Of a DNA stretch of 64,000 nt, positions 1-12,542 are shown piece by piece. Location: NCBI GenBank assembly GCA_026874595.1, contig CM049309.1, forward strand, positions 14,004,576 through 14,068,575. Direction: 5' to 3'. This DNA comes from Sipunculus nudus. Lineage: Eukaryota > Annelida > Sipuncula > Golfingiida > Sipunculidae. Numbering within the stretch: the stretch's first letter is position 1; every line of letters begins with the position of its first letter. Position numbers and translations under genes: made by a program. Under the pieces are notes generated by a model. The model was not told where the DNA came from, made no database searches, and was given only the letters and a program-made list of their open reading frames with translations.

Positions 1-342
1 ATTAAAACAGATTAGCATATATCTTATATGGTAACTTATATATTGAGGTCGCCTATCATGTATGCATGGTTACACCTATTAGCATAGATTATTATGTACA
101 GTAAAGCATCATTTATCTGAGCACTATTCATCTGAAAAATTGTTCATCTGAAATTGAAAACTGAGGAACAAAATTTTGATTGTTTATTGGGATCTTAAAT
201 ATAAAAAAATATCTTAAATATTTGTATGAAAGATCATCTAATTCCAAGCCATTGTGCATAGATTATAATATAAACTTATTTATTTTACATGGGTCGTACT
301 AATGTTATTATAACTAATCATGGCACTCTCCATGGCTTAGAT

Positions 343-520
343 TGTGGTGTTTAGTAGACTGTCCAGAAACTGGAGAACTTGGAGAAAACCATAGGCCTTG
401 GAAGGGCAACTACAACCCACTCTCATGGCAACTCCGGGGATTGAACCCAGGTTGCCAGTGGAGAGAGACGGGGATTTTACCCCTTGACTGTCCAGGCCAT
501 TGGTTTAACAGAAATAATGA
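343..520 (-). mobile_element. tRNA-derived SINE fragment
   Basis: Read on the minus strand, this stretch has RNA polymerase III promoter-like boxes: an A-box-like TGGCCTGGACAG at 488-499 and a strong B box GGGTTCAATCCCC at 436-448, about 40 bp apart, as in tRNA genes. Downstream on that strand, at 363-390, lies a GGTTTTCTCCAAGTTCTCC block. It resembles the conserved core of old SINEs in marine invertebrates (from memory, not searched). No clean cloverleaf can be drawn, so this is a tRNA-like head and not a functional tRNA gene. The 90-codon open frame on the plus strand here is incidental. Confidence 0.65.
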
Positions 521-1176
521 TTCTCAACTGAAAGCATTATTAAATGATAATACCCTTTTTCACTACAATTCTGATTTCTGCTGGTCCTCTTTCTATCATG
601 GCAGCTACACATGACATGAATTAGGGATGGTACCAGTTGATTCTATTTTCCAGGGCCCTTTAGCAATAATTTAAATGTACAAAAGAGTTGTGGTGGTTAG
701 GTCAGTTGTCAGATAAAGTTACAGTATTCAACCTTTTAAGTGCCTCCCCTGATAAGCACCCCCTGGTGATTTTCTGGTTCCAGAAAAACTGCTCCTTTCC
801 AGCAATCCAGAGTTGCCATGCCTTTCTGTCATATAGGAGGGACCATGCATGTCAGTCATAAAGTCTTGTTAAAATAAAGACCCACAAATGCAGGATTTGA
901 ATTTTATATTGCCAGATGATTGGTCTTGCATGACATCACTAGAATAGTCAGCCATTCAAGAAATCAAACGCTGGTCAAATGTGGGCTTTAAGGGGGTGGA
1001 GATGGGGTTTTTCAGGCATAAGGAAAGTCACATACTCAAGAGATTGAGTGTCCAAGGCACTAATAATGTCCAGTCTGGTACTTTTATAGGAACAGATTAA
1101 CAAATATGGCTACAAGAAATGCATGATTTTATATCTAATAAAGTTAGGATAATTCATATTATTTTTTACATTTCAG

Positions 1177-1348
1177 ATATAACATGAGTCACTTGGAGCA
1201 GTGGTTACGGGACAACCGGTTACAGGACGTACACACTCAGACAGCAATGGAGCCGATCATACAGGCCTCACAGCTGTTACAGGCCAGGAAGACTGTTGAG
1301 GATGTTGAGAGCATCTGTGAGATGTGTTCCCGTCTTACCACTTCACAG
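1177..1348 (+). CDS. Myo5: Class V myosin, penultimate coding exon (globular tail/DIL)
   Basis: This exon encodes 57 residues beginning YNMSHLEQWLRDNRLQ and ending MCSRLTTSQ. It matches the C-terminal part of the dilute (DIL) cargo-binding globular tail of myosin Va, where the vertebrate equivalent is a (Y)NVSQLEEWLRD...LEPLIQAAQLLQ...AICxMCxALTTAQ pattern. The globular tail binds adaptor proteins that link the motor to vesicles, melanosomes or endoplasmic reticulum. A TTTCAG acceptor ends at 1176 and a CAG|GTAAAT donor begins at 1349. The exon starts with one base completing the previous codon and ends in phase 0. The motor, IQ and coiled-coil exons lie upstream of the window. The ATG at 1184 is internal, not a start. 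Confidence 0.93.
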
Positions 1349-3045
1349 GTAAATCCAAATATCATTAAAACACTGTCTGTCTCTCTGTCTCTATATGTAT
1401 ATTTTTGCTTTTCAACCAGCATGGATCTGGTACAAGCAGCCCACCCACCCACCCCAAAGGAAGATGTTGTTTTGGTTCATGTGCAGGGTATCTTGTGAAC
1501 ACAACAACATTTGAAGAGCCATATTTTTTTTCCTGATATTTGATATGCAAATTGTTTCTGCCAAAATCTCACATGAGTTCTAAATTTTGTGACCTTAACT
1601 TTGATCCTAAGTCGAATCTGCTAAAAATTTCAAAAGTATTTCACATTTTGTTCTCAATTTTGATACACCACTGGTTTCAACCAAGTTCCTGGATCAGTTC
1701 AAAAATTAGAGACCTTGACAAGGCCCTTAAATGTCTAATAAACCAAATCTCACATGAGTTCTTAATCTTGTGACCTTAACCCAAGTAGAATCTGCTAAAA
1801 ATTTCAACCAAGTTGTTTGATCAGTTAAAAAACTAGAGACCTTGACAAGGATCTTCAATGTCAAATAAGCCAAATTATAGGTCATCGTGTTTGGGATTTC
1901 TTGTAAATGCATTAACTGTGGATGATTGCATATTTTTCTATAAGGTTTGACAAAAAAGTTGTCTCCACCAAGTTCTCAAGGAGTTTGGCTTCTGATTACT
2001 TTTACCTTGATCTTCAAGTTTAATTCTGTGCAATTCTCGATTTATTTTGAAGGTTTTTTCCTTAAATTTGACACACCAGTTCTCTTGGCATGTTCTCTGA
2101 GATGTTCAAAATTCAGTGACCTTGATCTTCAAGTTCAAACATGCCAAAATGAAAACTTATTGTAAACCCAATAACTTTTGAAGTATTGCACATTTTGTCC
2201 AAAATTTTGACATTTTGTTTTTGCCTAGTTCTTGGACAAATTCAAAAACTTGTGAACTTGGCCAGGATCTTCAAGGTCAAACCTGTTAAAATTTAACAGA
2301 TCTGCATATTTTCCCTGTTTATTTTACACATAAGTTGTTTCCATGGAATTTTTGGAAGAGTTCACATACTGGTGACCTTGATCTTCAAGGTCATATATGC
2401 CAAATTCTAGGATTATCTCACACAAGTTCTTTCCATCACATTCTTAGAGGAGTTTTAAAATTGATAACCTTAACCTTTATTTACAAGATCAAATCTGTTG
2501 ATTTATGTTTTCCAAAACGCCTTAACTTTTTGAGATAGTGCATATATTTTCCCCTCGCATATCAGTGTACCACAACAATCATATTCAAGTATCCCAGTTC
2601 TTTGTCTAAAAACAAAATGAAATCCCTCGTAAGGTCACAAGTAGGAAGCAGGATGGTGCAGGGCCACTTTTTTCATGGATTACCAGACCTTCATTCCCTT
2701 TGTTTTGTATGAAGGAACCATTTCCACTGGTGTCTTCCTCACCCATTTGCTTGGAGTGTCTTAGAACCAGACAATAAAAATCTTCATTTTCAATTTGTTG
2801 GTGGATATACTCTAGCTTTTCAAAGAGAAAATAAAGGATGAATAAAGTCATGATAGGAACTACCACTTAGTGGTTTACAGTGTACATGAAGCAGAGATAG
2901 AGAAATGATGTGGCTTATTGCCATGTTTCTCATAACTCAGCTCGTTATCTGGTTATCCACAGTTGTCTAATCATTTGAGCAAGGTTGTTCAAAATTTTGG
3001 TATTGTTTTTATGTAATATTGTAACATGTATTTGTGTTTTAACAG
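1349..3045 (+). other. Myosin V last intron with degenerate CCTTGATCTTCAAGGTCA repeats
   Basis: The intron is bounded by GTAAAT and TTTTAACAG. From about 1560 to 2540 it carries a degenerate repeat in which 'accttgatcttcaaggtcaaa' and 'atgccaaa' recur (near 1710, 1840, 2120, 2250 and 2370) with irregular spacing. The repeat is self-complementary (ACCTTGA...TCAAGGT). I see no coding potential. Confidence 0.6.
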
Positions 3046-3285
3046 ATCATCAAGATCTTGAACTTGTACACACCTGTAAACGAATTCGAGGAGCGTGTAC
3101 CAATTAGCTTCATCAGGAAAATCCAAGAACACCTGCAGAAAAAACGGAAAGACCAAACCCAAGGACTGCTGATGGACACCAAGTTCTTCTATGCTGTCAC
3201 CTTCCCGTTCAATCCATCCAGCATCTCACTGGAAACCCTGCTAATTCCGCCCGAATGGGGCCTGGGATTCCTCAAGAGGTTGTAA
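3046..3285 (+). CDS. Myo5: Class V myosin, terminal coding exon
   Basis: The exon follows a TTTTAACAG acceptor and joins the previous exon in phase 0. It encodes the last 79 residues, beginning [20 protein letters not shown] and closing with GLGFLKRL, then TAA at 3283-3285. The [14 protein letters not shown] block and the FPFNPSS...[14 protein letters not shown] block are the most conserved C-terminal signatures of myosin V globular tails; vertebrate myosin Va ends GLGFISRV. The insert QKKRKDQTQ replaces a similar charged loop. The end of the protein matches the family's usual length, so this is a complete native C-terminus. A candidate poly(A) signal AATAAA lies at 4216-4221, but I cannot place the transcript end. 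Confidence 0.94.
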   Translation: MIKILNLYTPVNEFEERVPISFIRKIQEHLQKKRKDQTQGLLMDTKFFYAVTFPFNPSSISLETLLIPPEWGLGFLKRL

Positions 3286-6200
3286 AGTGGAAAGCTCCAT
3301 GGAAATCTTGGATGTGTTGTTGCCATGGCATCCTAGTAGGTCTCTCTGTAACAGGACCTTGGCTTTTGTTGAGGGTCATTCTAGGTCAATTTACTTGCAT
3401 CAAGGCAAGAGATATGATAGGACCAAAAATTAGGATATTGAATTTGATAAGTATCTTCCCTAATTCAGGGGGGGAAAAGCTTTGATGTGCTGCAGATACA
3501 CTGAAGTATTGAATTCTGAAACATTTTGGATATATCAGATTTTGCAGGTATAAAAAAAATATCAGTTTTATCAGATCGAAAATGTTTGATACTATACTTT
3601 TTAATCAGAGATGGAAATGTCATTTTATATCATTAAATGACATCCTGAAGTAACACTGTGGTCTGGAATCATGTTGTGAGAGATTACTGTCTGATTCTCA
3701 ATTTATATCTCTCTATATTCCTTAGTGAATGTACCACCTGTAACAGGTAATGTTATATTCAGGAGTTAAGGTCACAGATTATTGAACAGAGCTGTCTCCA
3801 GTTATAAACCCACCTATGAATATTACCCCCAGCACAACAAAAGTGATAGTAGATTGATATTAGTCAACTAGGAACCACAGGGGACAATCATTGAGAGAGA
3901 TATATATCTTGTATATACTCCAAGAAGGCATATACTTCACTAAATGATATGTATGTTTAATATATAGCCATCTGATGATATACTGGTGTATACACCTGTA
4001 ACCTGTATCAGTACTATAAGATTAATAATAATTTGCGAGTAAAATTATCTTGTATGTGTATAGATACATGTGCACAGAATCAACTTATGATATATCCAAG
4101 TACTCTCTGTATGTTTGTTATAAATGTTGAGTCCCAATACATACAGATATACTTGGTGGAGAACCCCATAATTAACAGTAATAGTGAAAATAATTAATCA
4201 TATATATGTATATATAATAAAACCATAAAGTGATGAAGTCAAAGGAAAATGCAGAAAACTGCTTTCTGATCTCATGACCAAAAACATTGCCAGTTAGTTT
4301 TATTACACTTTCGCAATTTCATGTGCGAATATAGGTCATACAGCTCTGACAAGACCTAGGTTTTGTGAAAGTGAAAACAATTGAGGTATCACATTTTGCT
4401 GAGTCAGCATGTGCATTAAGACGGTGCTTCCTAGCTTACCTATTATCAGTAAGCCATGGTTAATGTTATGGTTTAAATATAGACATTCATTCTTAGTGTA
4501 TTGTGATACCTGATTTGTAGTGATGTTTTCCAAAACTAGACTGTTTAAATTAATATTAAATGCTCTTTTGCACTATTTCTCCATGTATTGATAAAGAAAT
4601 TAAAAGTTAAAAAAGTTAAAATGCACAGATTTCCATCGGTTCAGAACCACACAAGATGATGATCATTACCATGATGTAGGGTGATGTTGAGATAATAGTG
4701 TTCTTTTAATATAAATTATGAACCTTGGTACGTGGTATGACACATGACTTGTATTGTCCTTTGGACAAGCAGTATCTTCCAATGGTGGCCAGCCTGGTGC
4801 TTGAGTTACACATTGTAAAAATAGGGCAGGTATATACATGAATGTTTTAAGTGACAGCAGTATATCCAAAGCATATAAAATATCCAATGTTAAGTCATAT
4901 CATGGTAGATATCTTCTTAAAGTGGAAGATTTTCTCATTTTACACATAAAAAGGTGCATAAAACTAAGCTTGCATTTCAGTCTCTGAGTGAGAAATAGGT
5001 GTCTTAAAAGACATGGGTGCCCATAAATAAGGTTTCACTATTATTTCATTAAAAAAGATCAATTAAAGAAAGAGAAAATGAAAGAGCTGACACTAGATCA
5101 TGTGGGTACCTTGAGATTCATTTTAAAATAACTCATTTAAATGTTTTAACATTCAAAGCTTACATAAGCTGTGCTGTGAATTTATGTACATGATTATACA
5201 TGACATGTAGTTATATACATATTATGATATGTATAGACTTCAGAATGAGGAGGGTTTTACATATTTTTCATAGTCAGGCTTTCAGTAAGATTAATGTAGC
5301 AGCACAAGTTGATATAGATATATTTATAATAGAGCTGGACATAGTTAAGATTATATGACACGCTAGTCTCGAGTTATTATTTTTTTGTCACTGTGATTTT
5401 ATGATTCAGGATGATCTCTGAGAGTAAACCTATTTTAGGAGATTTGTTAATATTTATTGCTAACTGTGACATGTATATCAGAAACACGTGCAGATGTCAA
5501 GATATCTTGCTTAGCCCAGTCATTGATGACTTTATAGCTGAGTGTTATGCAAATTGTACATATGTTGGTGTGTATACTTCATTACTTTTATGCAGATTAT
5601 AGGTATTTGACGTTATCTTTCCTTACACACACCCACACATGCACAGACACACACAGGCCCTGATTAGAAAAATTACATTTAAAATGATATTTGCCAGATG
5701 TTATCTCTCCCTCTTGACATCAACATGACATATTGACATCAAAAAAACACATCAACATGATATTTTGACAAGAATTGGAAATGTCAACTTGACATGTTAA
5801 CATGACACAGAGTTGTCAGCACAACTCGCACAGTCAAATTACCACAGACACTTATTCTACTGTTTAAGGTGGCTAAAACTGAGGTTTAGTCCTCTTGTAT
5901 TTATCAGGAAACTCCTCTTTTTTGTGTATGTGATGTGGCGTACATTCCGATATGGTTACTATCATTCCAGAATTTTGTGCTGATGTTTAAAAACCTTTTT
6001 GGACTTGTTCCATTTGAAAGCATGTTTATTTAGTCACAGAATATTTTTATTTGATGTGGCTTGTTTTCCATCATATTGTACCTGTAAATAATATTAACAG
6101 GTACTTATGTGTCTCAGTTTTTTGTTCTTATAGCCTTGTGTTTTATTTTGGCTTATGTGAATTTTCTTTCGAGGTCACACTATTTAGAGAAATTCTAAAA

Positions 6201-7461
6201 GGCTAATAATGTTAGTATTCTATAATTCTGTTTCATATGATTTGCCAATTTTATTCCCATAAACCTTAAGACAATGCAAAAGCTTAAGCTTGGGGCTTCA
6301 AAACAAATTTAGTGCTTTATAAATGTACATTAGAAATGTTTATGTGTACATTTCCTAAAATTATCTGAAACAGCAGCTTAGTGGAAAATTAGGACAGACA
6401 TGGAGAAAAGGATACATATTATAAAGATCTTATAATGATCAATATTTATGAACCCATATACCTAAAATACCCCCCCCCCTTTGCCATTTCCAGCTGCTAT
6501 CAATACATAAATGGAAAAATTCTATTTAAATGAAGAATGGATGGACAATGCAGCCTTTGAAGGTTTGATATAGGCGAAAAATATCATATTCAATGGACAA
6601 TAAGATTCATGGATAGGTAATTTAACTCTTGCACTGTGCATGTTTGAATTGCTGTTTGTTTTGAAAAGTTTGTTAAAGTTAATTTGCTGTTCTTTATTTT
6701 TGTTATGAGTGTGTTTATGTTAATTTCACATGTATGATACTCAGGCTTGTTGCAAATTTGAATAATCTGTGAAAGACCCATATTGATGCACAACCTATTT
6801 ATTATTATCACAGAAATGTATAAAGAATAATTGTCCATAGAATACACCCACCAGTATGTGTAAATAATGATAATGCAGCCTCCTAATCATTTGCTTTAAA
6901 TCATTGTAGATACTCTCTGCTGGTTTGTTATCATGTATAGGTGTATAAATGTTTGGTTTTTGATGGCAATCCATGCACCAACCAGACTGCAGCTGTGTTA
7001 ACAGTATCAATTTAATTTATTATCAGTGACTGTGACCAGTGACATTTAAAAGTAGGATGGTTTTATCAGATTGGTGATAGATAAGGCAGGTTCTGATAAG
7101 ATCTGTATGACTATCAGGTCAATGCATGGTAGTTACATATTCATTTTATTTACACTTATAACACAGTAATGAGCATTTTTAATCATTTCACAGAAATATA
7201 TCGGTATCACTGTATCATTTATCACAAAGTATGACATCGGATTTGTCAATTGTATCGTGAGAATCATAGCAATAAAATACCAGTGAAAACGATATTACTC
7301 TGAAAAATTGGGTTTTACTTGTATATTATCATTCTAAAAAATTACATGAATAGTATTTTGCTGTTTCAGGATAATACTGTGCAACTTTAAAAAATATAGG
7401 CATCAGTTAACTTAAGATCTGATACCATGTGAGAGAATACTTTAAGTGTCTGTGAAAGGAG
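3286..7461. other. Myosin V 3' UTR and intergenic sequence
   Basis: AT-rich sequence with no exon-like open frame and no clear repeat family. A small cluster of TGACAT/ATCAACATGA words lies at 5710-5810. A short CA-rich patch (5624-5655) and a C homopolymer (about 6470-6480) are the only low-complexity features I noticed. The first part is presumably 3' UTR of the myosin gene. Confidence 0.5.
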
Positions 7462-7700
7462 ACAGTGGAAACTTGGCTAGTGACCACCCCGTGATTGTGA
7501 CCTCCCTACAATTACGACCACTCTTCTTTGTCTCACAAATATGACAACTCCACCAGATCCATAATTACAACCACTACTCTTCATCACAAATATATGTTCC
7601 AGGTAATGTATGATCCAGAATTTCACAAGTACGACCTTCCCCAAATTATGATCACTTTGGTCAGTCCCCAAGGATGTCAGTAATTGTTGGTTTCCACTGT
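7462..7700. mobile_element. Short inverted-repeat (MITE-like) element, 239 bp
   Basis: The ends are perfect 11-bp inverted repeats: ACAGTGGAAAC at 7462-7472 and GTTTCCACTGT at 7690-7700. The interior has words such as GTGACCACC, ATTACGACCACT and ACGACC, typical of non-autonomous DNA transposons with CAGTGGAAAC termini. It has no coding capacity. A related fragment with GTGGTCGC words ending in GGTTTCACTGT lies at about 28700-28830. Confidence 0.7.
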
Positions 7701-9170
7701 ACTTTGAAATTTTATAGGCTTTATTGCCAGCTTTAACAAGAAAATGGTTGAAGACATGACTCCACCAAGTAATTTTGATATGGCCACATTTTAACATGTT
7801 AAATGATTATTTATAGTAACCATTTGTATTTACTCTTTCCCTCTATTTCTTTGATTGCTGTTTAGGTCGATTAAACATGGACTGATGTTCATTATTATGC
7901 TTTGGAACTGAAATGGGCAGTCATATGAATATACAGTGGTGTACTAGTTTATCAATTCTCATATCAGCCCCCAGGATTAAATGGTCTGGGGCCCCTTTTT
8001 TTTGGTATAGGTTATTTGATTAAAGCTTGATTTTATACCTGTTTTAAGCAGCAAATGTATTTTTTTTTTATCTAAAAGTATAAATATTTTAGAATGTCAT
8101 AAATAAAATGTATCAACTTGCTTAATGTTAAGAATTCACACTCTTTATAATGAAATGGAGAAGTCAATTTTCTGGTTAATTTGCAAATTAATTTAACACA
8201 GGGAATTTATAACTTTGTAATCTTGTTGTCACCATAACATGACGTGGATGCTTAAATTATTGAAAACTTTGGAGAAGATGCCCATGATAAAAAAAATAAT
8301 TTTATCTAAATATAATAACAAATGACCACCAGTTTAACCGATATTTTTGTATATGTTCAGCTGGGATAGGTATATGAAAAGCTGTTATTTGTGGAGTACA
8401 AACAATGTCAGATGCCCATAAGATCCTATGTTGAGATCTGTGCATTAAAGCAACTGCCTTGTGTTATGTTAATGAATATGACTGGCCCTATCTGTGACTT
8501 ATTAGTGTCATATACAACCAGCAGGTGGCACAACAGTTATTTAGTTATTTAGTAGTTATTTAGATTGTAATTGGTAATTATCGACCGTATTACCAACTTA
8601 CCTGGTTTGTGCAGTTTCCCCAACAGACTTCCCTTCTGCATTAAGCATGTACAAAACTGCATGCAGAAGTCACGGCAGTTAAGATATATACATAGTTAAC
8701 CAGTCCATTTGTGTAGTCTAATATTCTAAATGGATGCAGTGTAGCATGTGTACTCTTATAATATAAAATATGTATTGATAATATTATATACAAACCATAC
8801 AAATAATCTAGTTGTTGTTTTAGACCCATGCTGTTGCATGTATTGAATACTGTTGGTGGTTATATAGTTCTGTGATATCGCATCTCAATCGTTTATGCTC
8901 ATTAGTGTAATTTTAAAATGTGTAATTAAAAATAAAATGTTACTAAATTGACAGTATTTAGTGATAAGATATAGAGTAAATTTAAGGCATACCTGAACAA
9001 TACTTCTGTTCAAAGCCCCACACAGCTGCTGTATTAGGACACATTATAAGTCCACATCAGTACCTGTATCTATCAAGATAACATTAAAATACCAGCTGTA
9101 TGCGTCATTCCAGGCAGTATTTACATTTGCATGTGTTTGTTAAAGGCAGCGCTACCAGCTGTTTGTATAC
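7701..9170. other. Intergenic, no recognised feature
   Basis: AT-rich unique-looking sequence with only short chance open frames. I see no splice-bounded conserved coding segment. Confidence 0.5.
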
Positions 9171-9184
9171 CTATCAGACTGTAC

Positions 9185-10400
9185 TGGCAGCTGCTTGTGT
9201 TCAGGACAGGCTGTCCTAACAGCTGCTTGTGTTCAGGACAGGCTGTCCTAACAGCTGCTTGTGTTCAGGACAGGCTGTCCTAACAGCTGCTTGTGTTCAG
9301 GTCAGGCTGTCCTAACAGCTGCTTGTGTTCAGATCAGGCTGCCCTAACAGCTGCTTGTATTCTTAACAGATTGTACTACCAGCTGCTTGTGTTTAGGACA
9401 GTCTGCCCTAACAACTGCTTGTGTTCAGATCAGGCTTGGCTAGCAGCTGCTTGTATTTCTATCAGATTGTACTAACAGCTGCGTGAGTTCAATTCAGGTT
9501 GTACCAGGAGCTGCTTTTGTTCAGGACAGGTTGCACTGGCGGATGCTTGGGTCAGATATGGCTCTATCAGCAGCAGCTGGGGTCAAATGAAGCTGCACTA
9601 GCAGCTCCCTCTTGTCAGATCAGACTGAACGGGTACCTGCCTGTGTTCAGGACAGACTGCACTAGCAGTTACCTGTGTTAAGATAAAACTGTACTAGCAG
9701 CTGCTTTTGTTCACATTAGGCTGTATTAGCAGCTGCTGTATGTTTGCAATTGGTGCTGCACTTGCAGCTGTGTGTGTTCTCTTGGCGCTGAGCTTGTGCA
9801 CTTGTGGCTGCATGCTTGTGTTCAGATCATGATGCACTAGAAGCTGCTTGTGTTCAGATCATGATGCACTAGAAGCTGCTTGTGTTCAGATCATGCTTCG
9901 CTTGCAGCTGTTTGTGTTCAGATCATGCTTCGCTAGCAGCTGCTTGTGTTCAGATCATGCTTCGCTAGCAGCTGTTTGTGTTCAGATCCTGCTGCACTAG
10001 CAGCTGCTTGTGTTCAGATCATGCTTCACTAGCAGCTGTTTGTGTTCAGATCATGCTGTACTAGCATCTGCTTGTTTCCAGATCATGCTTCGCTAGCAGC
10101 TGCTTGTGTTCAGATCATGCTGCACTAGCAGCTGTTTGTGTTCAGATCATGCTGTACTAGCAGCTGTTTGTGTTCAGATCATGCTGTACTTTTAGCTGCT
10201 TGTGTTCAGATTATGCTGCACTGTGTTGTGTTGTGTTCAGATCATGCTGTACTAGCAGCTGCTTGTTTTCAGATCATGCTTCGCTAGCAGCTGTTTGTGT
10301 TCAGATCATGCTTCGCTAGCAGCTGTTTGTGTTCAGATCATGCTGCACTAGCAGCTGCTTGTGTTCTGATCACGCTGTACTAGCAGCTGCTTGTATTCGA
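9185..10400 (+). repeat. 32-bp tandem repeat (minisatellite) array
   Basis: About 38 degenerate units of 32 bp. The left part has units like CCTAACAGCTGCTTGTGTTC followed by AGGACAGGCTGT; the right part has CTAGCAGCTGCTTGTGTTCA followed by GATCATGCTTCG. Every unit contains CAGCTG or a one-base variant. Because 32 is not a multiple of 3, the open frames across it shift from unit to unit and are artefacts. There is no unique spacer between units, so it is not CRISPR-like. Confidence 0.93.
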
Positions 10401-12473
10401 GTCGGCCTAAATATTGCTTTAATTCCGACCAGGATGCCCGTTATGCCCAAGTTATGTACCCTCACCACATGGGACTGTCTGTTACATAATGGTGTATACA
10501 TACTTGGTCCATGGCTTATGCACATACCCCATTCCTATCTGTGCTTTAAAAGGTTTCACTATAGTGCATGTTGAATATTTACTTCTACACCACCTGATCG
10601 TACTGGGTGTTCGTGCTGTGTAATGCTGCACCAATGCGTATTATAATGCCATATACACCCGCTAATGGTAACGTCAGTTGTTGTTATACCATTGTAATAT
10701 ACACGATTATACATTTATCACCATGCTGTACCTGTAACTACCTGTTTGTATGATATGCTTGGTTCATCCCTCACCTCCCATGTCCATTGTCCCTCAGGTT
10801 GGGCTATGTGTTACACATATGTATATGAAAACTTTGCCATCCATTCAAATTAACTGGACCTATATGAGCTATAAACAAATGTAGAGTTCCTGTGTAATAT
10901 GGTCGTGTTAGCTTAGGGTCATCCGTGTGACTTCCTACCCAGTGTTGCGTCCTTAGTTAGTAACATTGTACACAAACTTTAGATGATCCACAGTCTCGTT
11001 CATCCTTGGTCTAACCAGGTATATTTGTACTTAGAATTTTCTTGTTGCTTACTGGGTTTGATTGTGGTGCTTTAAGCGCATGCGTAATCTGTTGAAGGCC
11101 AAACAGGTACCTTAGTTAACCGTGTCAGATGTAATCCAAATTGCACAAAACTAATTATCGGTTGTTATTGTGTAATATTACACGTTTTAGAGAAAGTGAT
11201 TTATAAGTATCAGTGTAAAGACATTGCATTATAAAACAGTTACTAAAGCATCATTACTGTTTCCTTTAATAGGCAAAATAAGGTGACTGAATATGCATTA
11301 TTTTGTGTATAGCATACAGTAAACGTTAACTTGCCTCATAAACTGTAATTATAGTAAAATCTGTATGGTTAGTCCAACAAATGTCACACTTGCACTGAAT
11401 GTGTATAGCATTAAGTTAAGTACGTGTATTGTCATCTGCTATATCTGCACACCCTTGTGGTACTAACTATAATTGTGTTGTCTGTTGTACTGAACCAGTA
11501 CTGCACTGTTGACGATGTTGTGTAGTGGTTGACAGTGAAGGCGGCCAGATTTACGTCACGCCAGAGTGAAGATGAAATAACACACACATATTAGGCCAAT
11601 GACAAAGTTGGTTGTGACTAGAATGATGCAATAAATTATGCTGGTATACTGCTTCACTGGGTGTTATTTTGCTTCTGCTTTCATGTGTCACATATCCCAA
11701 AAATTCGATTCCTGTTTTAAATTGAACAGCGCAATTTAATATACACTTTATAACCTCATGTTATGTTGCTGACTTTCACGTGCCATAAATTCTAATTATA
11801 CGATCCCTATTATAACACGACGACTAACAGGCACTATACGTGCTTCATTTTGTGTTGTTTTAACTTTTCTAGTCGAAACTTATCACAAGTAATCGATCCC
11901 TCCTATAATTCGAACAGCGAATTGTTAAAATACGAGTATTCATGTCACGTAAATAAATCCGATTATTATTGCGACCTAGATCGAGGACATCCATGAAAAT
12001 CAGAATTGGCATTGACTGCAAAAAAAAAAAAAAAAAAAACAGGATCGACATATATATGATTATATGATTCCAAGATAAGCCACAGTATGTAGCCCTTTGT
12101 TAGCAGTATATGTTCTAGATTTCCAGCTAAAGTCTGTCGTCGATTTGCTGAGGAATAAGTTTTATTAAGAGTTTCAAGAAATGGCTGATGCCCAGGCTAT
12201 ATTCTTTAGCTTAGTTTTTCTTGGCCACTTTCCAAGAAAATTTAAAAAAAAAATGACTAGATAACAAATGACAAAGATGTTCCTTTATGACAAGATACCT
12301 TGGTAGTTTTAGATCTGCATTATTCCAAGACCATTAAAATATTAATAAGTCAATCTGTCTAGTTCTTTAGTTTCGCTGAAAATTGATAGCAGTTTTCACA
12401 TCTATTATTCTGCATTTTTTTTTCACGTAACTTGATTTATCGTGGATACACTAAGTATACCACGATGGCACCT
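10401..12473. other. Intergenic, no recognised gene
   Basis: Moderately AT-rich sequence with a poly(A) run at about 12020-12038. No coding exon or repeat family is apparent to me. Confidence 0.45.
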
Positions 12474-12474
12474 G

Positions 12475-12541
<67 letters not shown>
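12474..12541. repeat. (TC)n microsatellite
   Basis: Almost pure TC dinucleotides interrupted by one TATC. Confidence 0.95.

Positions 12542-12542
<1 letters not shown>

Noticed and set aside
342-614. 90-codon plus-strand open frame
   Set aside because: It runs antisense through the SINE and has no motif.
5710-5810. Cluster of TGACAT/CATCAACATGA words
   Set aside because: Short and irregular; it could arise by chance in AT-rich sequence.
9185-10400. Possible CRISPR-like array
   Set aside because: Units are contiguous with no unique spacers, and this is eukaryotic sequence. The same applies to the 31-bp array at 55118-56172.
9293-10574. Open frames rich in Cys and Leu across the 32-bp repeat
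   Set aside because: The frame changes meaning with each 32-bp unit. These are products of the tandem repeat, not genes.
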